Below, piece by piece: positions 59,301 through 64,000 of a stretch of 64,000 nucleotides of DNA. Position 1 is the stretch's first letter; each line of letters opens with the position of its first letter. The notes beneath the pieces are model-generated. The model was not told the origin of the DNA, ran no database searches, and was given only the letters and a program-made list of their open reading frames with translations. The stretch is from the NCBI RefSeq assembly GCF_027887165.1, contig NC_077230.1, forward strand, positions 343,350,459-343,414,458, read 5' to 3'. The stretch is from Monodelphis domestica (lineage: Eukaryota; Chordata; Mammalia; Didelphimorphia; Didelphidae). The translations under genes and the position numbers were made by a program.

Positions 59301-61979
59301 TGAGAATCAATGCATGGGGTTCTCAATGGTCAGAGGACCCAGAGAACATGAAAAACATGGACTTTGCTAAGTAGGCAGAAATAGCAGTATGAAAGAATGA
59401 GGGGAGAAAAACTGAGATGAGAGTGAAAATTTCAAAGTTAGAAAAGACCTCAGAAGTCATCCAGTCTCTGCTTGAGGAAAAATCTATTCCCACAAAAAGC
59501 ACCTCAGTCTACTTTGAGACAGATTGAATTATTTTAAGTTTTTTTTCCCCTATGCCTTATTGAAGTCTACATTTCTGGAAATTTTCTTTTAAGCCCCACC
59601 CCATTGCTCTTAGTTCTGTCTTCTGTAACCAAACAGAAGAAACTCAATCCCTCTTCCACATGACAGATCTTCAAATATTTGAAGATGGCTATTCTGCTCC
59701 CCAACCCCTCCTCCAAGTCTTTTCTTCTTCAAGTTAAACATTCTTAGGCATTTCAGAGAATTCTGACATGGCCTAACCTCTAGTCTTCTTAACACCCTGG
59801 TTATCTTCTGGAATCCTTTAAAAATGTTGTACTCAAAATGGAACATAGTTTTTCAAAAGTGGTCTAGCCAAGGAAAGCAAGAATAAGACTCAACCTCTCT
59901 TACTATGCACACCATGCCTCTTATATACAACCTAGCACCTTATACAGCCTAGAAACAAATTAGCTTTTGGGGGTAATATGCTTTTAGTTTGTTAAAATCA
60001 ACAATCATTTTCCCACAAGCTATTATCCACTCACATTGCACCTTACCCCACCCCTCAATTCTGTACTTATGAAGTTGGTTTTTAAGCCAGGAGTAGTATT
60101 TTACATTTATCCCTATTAAATTTAATCTAATTAGACTTGGTTCATTACTTTAACATTTCAAAAATTTTCTGGATTTCTAATCTCTTGTCTAAAGTGGTAG
60201 CTATCTCAGCTTCATGTCATCTGAAAATCTGAAAAGCATGCACCACTCATTGCTTCATGCAAGTAAGTGATCTAGGTATTAAATCACACAGGGCCAAGGA
60301 CATGTCCTTGAAGTACTCTACCAGGAACCTGCCTCTGAGTTGAAAAGAAAACTGGAAATAATCAATGGGGAGAATTCAGGTTCCTTGTTTTACAAAATAG
60401 TAAACAATTCTAATGAGGCTCTCAGAACTGGAAAAGGACTCCAGAGATCATCTAGCATCCTCAACAGAAATCTCTTCTATAAACGTAAGAGATAAGTAAG
60501 GGAGAACTTGCTTCTTTCCTCTAAATCAGTCCATCTTACTTTGAGACAATTCTAATTATTAGGAAGTTTCCTCTTAAAATGAACTGAAATCTTTCTCTTT
60601 GCGAACTTTACCTTTTGTTCCTGATTCTGCCTTTTCGGATCCAAGTGAACAAGCCAGTTTGAATTAGGCATTCCAAACCTATTAACGTGTGAGAAGTTTA
60701 GCTATAAGATATTAATGAGCAATTGTGGGTTTTATGTGCACAGACTGCATTTAAAGGAACCCCAAAGAGGAAAGGGAACAAGAAGAAAGCATATAAATGT
60801 AATTGTGAGCAAAACTTCTTTTGGTTCACAAGGACTCCATTTCTGAAACACACTTAAGTCTTTGGTGTACGGATAAGCATTTTCTCAAGGTGCAATTTGA
60901 AGTCAGTTTTAAAACTAGCTCTAATTAGTAAAATAATGATACAACAGTAAAAAATGTTATAAGGTGTTACTTTAAGACTTAAAGCTACTCTAGATTTGAG
61001 GATGTGTAAAGACTATTTAGGCCCTGAAATTTACTTTCTTTAAAGACCAATAAATTCTCAGACTAACTCTGAGGAGGTATTCTATAAACCCAGGTCCAAA
61101 AATCTCTCACAAGTCTAAATAGTTCCTCTAATTTCCTTTCTAACCTTTTACTCACATAATGATTTTTCTACAAAGGAATCACATTTACACAGACCCAAGT
61201 TCAAATTGTGACTTCTATACAACTAGCTGTATAGTTCTGGGAAAGTCAATGAATCTCTCTGAACCCGATCCTCATCTTTAAAATACAGTTAATCAGACTT
61301 GTATTTCCTATCTTGAAGGATCATAGCAAGAACTGGAGTGCTTTGCCCAAGGTTACCCATCCAGTCATGGAAGTCTAGCACCCACCATATTCCAAAGCTC
61401 CTCTTCTCTCTTCATTCTGAACATTTAATTCTAACATATTTCTATTGCAGAATCCATGTGTTTTTGTCTATTTTCACACACTTTTGAATTAAAAGAAAAA
61501 ATGACACTGGGTTCTTCTATGGGAAGGTGTATAGTTAAAACTGTAAGGGTTGTTCCTCATTCTTCACTGCACAATGATCATTCCTTGGGTTGGAATGGAG
61601 GTAAGGTTAGCCAAACCTAGCTTTGAACCAGAAACTCCAAACTTGATGTACTTTACAAAGAACCTAGTTATAGGAGTTGGGTGGGTTTGAAATGAGTAGG
61701 AAAGAAGCAATTTAAGGAAGATATTCTTTCTAGGTGAAAGCCCTGATGTCCAATCATCCCTTACTTACCTTACCCCACCCTACTTAAGAAAGGGGGAGGA
61801 AAAGTAAATGGGAGGAAGGATGTTACCCATTTAAAAGACAAAACTGAGCCTGGAGAAACCTGTGAAGTTCATTCTGCCAAGGTATAGGTCCTGAGCTCCA
61901 ACCTCCTACTTTGTAAGAGGAAACATAGTAACCAGACAAGTTTTTCAGAGAGACTCTTAAATTAGGGTATAAGGAAAAT

Positions 61980-62510
61980 GACCAAATGACCACTTGATTG
62001 GATATCAGGCAACAAATAATTAACTGCTTATGTGCCAAGCACTGTATTAATAAGTAAGTGCTGAGAATAAAAAAAAAATGCAAAAACAGCCCCTACCCTC
62101 AAAAGCTCACTTTATAATGGGGGAGACAAAGGGTAAATAAATGTATAAACGAGATATACAAAAATTTGAAGGTGATCTCAGAGTATTATGAGTGACTGAG
62201 AAGGACTTCTTGTAGAAGGTAGGACTTCAGATGTTTTTTGAAGGAATTCCAGAAAACTATGAAGTAGAAGTGAAAAGGGAGAGTACTTCAAGCATGATAA
62301 ACAGCAAATGCAAAAGCACAGAAATGGGAAATAGAATTTCATGTTCAAGGAAAAGCAAAGTTAGTGGTCCTGGATCACAGTTTGTGGAATGGAGTAAGTT
62401 TAAGGAGAATGGAAAAAAGGAGTCAGGGTTTTAAAAAGGATTTAATATTTGATCCTAGAGGATAGAGAGTCACTGGAATTTATTGAGAAAATGAATGCAG
62501 TCTGATCTGT
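61980..62510 (+). repeat. Unnamed old interspersed repeat
   Basis: TTATGTGCCAAGCACTGTAT, CTTTATAATGGGGGAGACAA, CTTCTTGTAGAAGGTAGGAC, ATGCAAAAGCACAGAAATGG and GAGAGTCACTGGAATTTATT; the clearest co-linear copy, useful to define the family. A 67-residue open frame lies in it. Confidence 0.6.
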
Positions 62511-63169
62511 TGAAGGTTCTGAGGTCTGTATGCCTAAGTTCCCAATCAGAAGACAGCAATGTTTTTAGTGTTTTCTTCACAACATCCCTATGAGATGGGG
62601 TAGCAGTCTTATTATCCCCACTTACAAGGGAAGAGAGTCTAGAACAAAAAACTTCATATTTAGGAATCTCACAAAGTGCTTTCCTCACAACAAGAGCAAG
62701 TTTTATTATCCCCCATTTGATGGCTGAAGACACTATGTCTTAGAAAAAGGAAATGACTTCCCCATGTTGACAGATTCTAAAAGTATCCATCAGAGTTTAA
62801 ACTTTTGACTTCAAGACCCTTATTTATTCATTTATTACCTATTTATTATTCTTTATTTTTTTATTTATTCCCCCCACCTCCAAATACCACACTTCCTCTC
62901 ATATAAGCACAAAAGTGATTCTAGTATGGGATTTGGGTTAAGAGGTTTCTTAATCACAATCCATAGAACAGGGATTTCCTGTGGAAGAAGAATTTAAGGG
63001 AGAGAAGACTGTATTTTAAAAGACCACTACATACAAACATCAGAGAGTGTACAACTCTTGGGCAAGAAGACCCTCTTTTCTGAGTAGTTCACTGAAAAAA
63101 ATCAAGGGTAAAATTTTATTATCTAGGCCTTTAGATTTTAAATCCCCTTTCAACTAGCTTATACAGAAT

Positions 63170-64000
63170 ATTGTGGGAGAGAAGAGTATTAGACTGTATA
63201 CCAAACTGATTTCATTGTTGTATGCCTGTGAAACCCAGACAATCTACCAGCATCGTGCCAGAAAACTGAACCACTTCCATATGGATTGTCTTGGGAAGAT
63301 TCTGGAGATCACTTTGCAAGATAAGGTACTGGACACTGGGTTTTGTTTTTTTTTTCCAAGTTGAATTGTAAAACATTTAAACTCTACTGCATAGAGTGCC
63401 TAATGAGCTAGACTGGCCATGAAGTCTGAATGCCAAATGTATGTTTACCAAAAAGACAACTTTTTAAAAAAACCCTTACCTTCCATCTTAAAATCAGTAT
63501 TATGTATTGGTTCTAATGCAGAAAATTGTAAGGGGTAGGCAATGCGGGTTAAGTGTATGGGTCACAAAGGTACGAACCCAGATCTGACTCTTAATCCACT
63601 GAGCCACCTAGCTTGCCCCCTTCTAAAAGACAATTTTACAGAGAAAGTGTACAAGGCAAGCAGTCACATGGAGGTCAGAAGAAATGGTCCAAGGAACCTC
63701 TCAAGGTCTCACTGAAGAACTCTGGTATCAATTGTAAGATATGGGAAATGCTGGCACAGGACTACCTAGCATGGTATGTCCACATCAAAACTTTGTTGTT
63801 CCAAGAGCAAAGCAAAAATGAAGTGGCATAAAGGAAATGTGAAATGCACAAATCTAGAGACATTGCCATCCCAAATGTTCAAATAGACTATTTGTGCCCT
63901 ACCTATTGAACAGCGCACTGACCTCATATTGGACTTATGGACCACAGTAGAACATATCATACTTTGACCCATCATTGGGATGTCATTGGTCCTCTTCAAG
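63170..64000 (+). mobile_element. RTE-clade LINE 3' end, split by a SINE
   Basis: Translation near 63210-63310 gives YACETQTIYQHRARKLNHFH and MDCLGKILEI, matching the RTE C-terminal block (CETWTVYQRHARKLNHFHMRCLRKIL). After the SINE the GGQKKWSKEPLKVSLKN block follows, and it ends at GGGATGTCATTGGTCCTCTT, the marsupial RTE 3' terminus as recalled, cut by the window edge. Broken by stops. Confidence 0.82.
63463..63624 (-). mobile_element. Marsupial SINE inside the RTE, minus strand
   Basis: AAACCCTTACCTTCCATCTT, GTAGGCAATGCGGGTTAAGT and ATCCACTGAGCCACCTAG. Duplications AAAAGACAACTT (63451-63462) and AAAAGACAATTT (63625-63636) differ by one base. Confidence 0.88.

Larger units (their letters stand above)
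32110..64000 (-). other. DGAT2: DGAT2 gene body (exons 2-8, exon 1 outside window)
   Basis: This is the minus-strand gene for diacylglycerol O-acyltransferase 2, an ER and lipid-droplet enzyme that joins fatty acyl-CoA to diacylglycerol in the last step of triacylglycerol synthesis. Seven exons are seen in order with GT/AG splice sites and matching phases. Their coding lengths (129, 108, 71, 205, 175, 203 and 155 b) sum to 1046 b. Adding the human exon 1 coding length as recalled (121 b) gives 1167 b, equal to the human 388-codon frame plus stop. No stop or frameshift was seen. The family YFP and HPHG motifs are present. No GC-rich first exon was found between 55.5 and 64 kb, so the promoter and exon 1 lie beyond the right edge. 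UVRAG follows 14 kb downstream on the same strand, as in human. MOGAT1/2 are related, but residue identity to DGAT2 is far higher. Confidence 0.97.
55492..64000 (-). other. DGAT2: DGAT2 intron 1 (partial)
   Basis: This is sequence upstream of exon 2. No CpG-rich first exon encoding the expected MKTLIAAYSG start was found, so the window ends inside intron 1. It holds MIR-type fragments (56.1, 56.5, 57.5, 58.8 and 61.2 kb), a copy of an unnamed old repeat (62 kb) and an RTE LINE 3' end (63.2-64 kb). Nothing clear was seen in 59.0-61.1 kb. Confidence 0.8.

Noticed and set aside
55492-64000. Search for DGAT2 exon 1 and promoter
   Set aside because: No CpG-rich stretch and no MKTLIAAYSG-like coding sequence; it must lie beyond 64000.

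Overview
The window is nuclear DNA from a marsupial mammal. The evidence is two recognisable mammalian genes in conserved order, both on the minus strand, and a repeat set typical of marsupials: tRNA-headed SINEs of about 200 bp with a GGGCAGCTGGGTAGCTCAG-type start, MAR1/MON1-like CORE SINEs, marsupial-type L1 tails, L2, L3/CR1 and RTE LINE pieces, marsupial ERV/LTR fossils and OposCharlie-like hAT elements. The species is not fixed by the sequence; the hAT pair leans towards a didelphid, but weakly. Family names come from memory of consensus sequences, not from a database search.

Genes. DGAT2 (diacylglycerol O-acyltransferase 2) runs right to left. Exons 2-8 are visible with intact splice sites: 55363-55491, 48519-48626, 47607-47677, 41622-41826, 36833-37007, 36173-36375 and 33933-34087, with the stop at 33933-33935. 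They sum to 1046 coding bases; the human exon 1 coding length as I recall it (121 b) would bring this to 1167 b, the 388-codon human length plus stop. Exon 1 is not in the window, so intron 1 exceeds 8.5 kb. A 3' UTR with an AATAAA signal ends near 32110. Fourteen kb downstream on the same strand is exon 1 of UVRAG (17739-17864, 42 codons) inside a CpG island. The leftmost 17.7 kb is UVRAG intron 1. Human chromosome 11 has the same order and relative orientation (DGAT2 then UVRAG).

Layout. 1-3296: three L1 3' ends one after another. 3.6-5.5 kb: old L2. 6.7-9.2 kb: an ERV fossil with a long LTR. 10-16 kb: L2, an unnamed old repeat, a small L1, SINEs and an OposCharlie-like hAT element with 8-bp target duplications. 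16.7-17.6 kb: a degenerate purine-rich minisatellite. 17.6-18.6 kb: UVRAG promoter with CCAAT boxes, GC box, E-boxes (one CLEAR-like) and an X-box palindrome. 19-25 kb: microsatellites and old repeats. 25.66-30.70 kb: a minus-strand ERV fossil holding a plus-strand L1, which itself holds a solo LTR. 32.1-64 kb: DGAT2 with repeat-rich introns, including a second hAT element, an old L3/CR1 split by a solo LTR, and an RTE LINE split by a SINE.

The two genes act in separate processes: DGAT2 in triacylglycerol synthesis at the ER and lipid droplets, UVRAG in the Beclin1-VPS34 complex for autophagy and endosome traffic. I saw no unknown coding system. The most interesting material is the nested repeat stratigraphy, the hAT pair, the shared short frame in the ERV LTR family, and the motif set at the UVRAG promoter.
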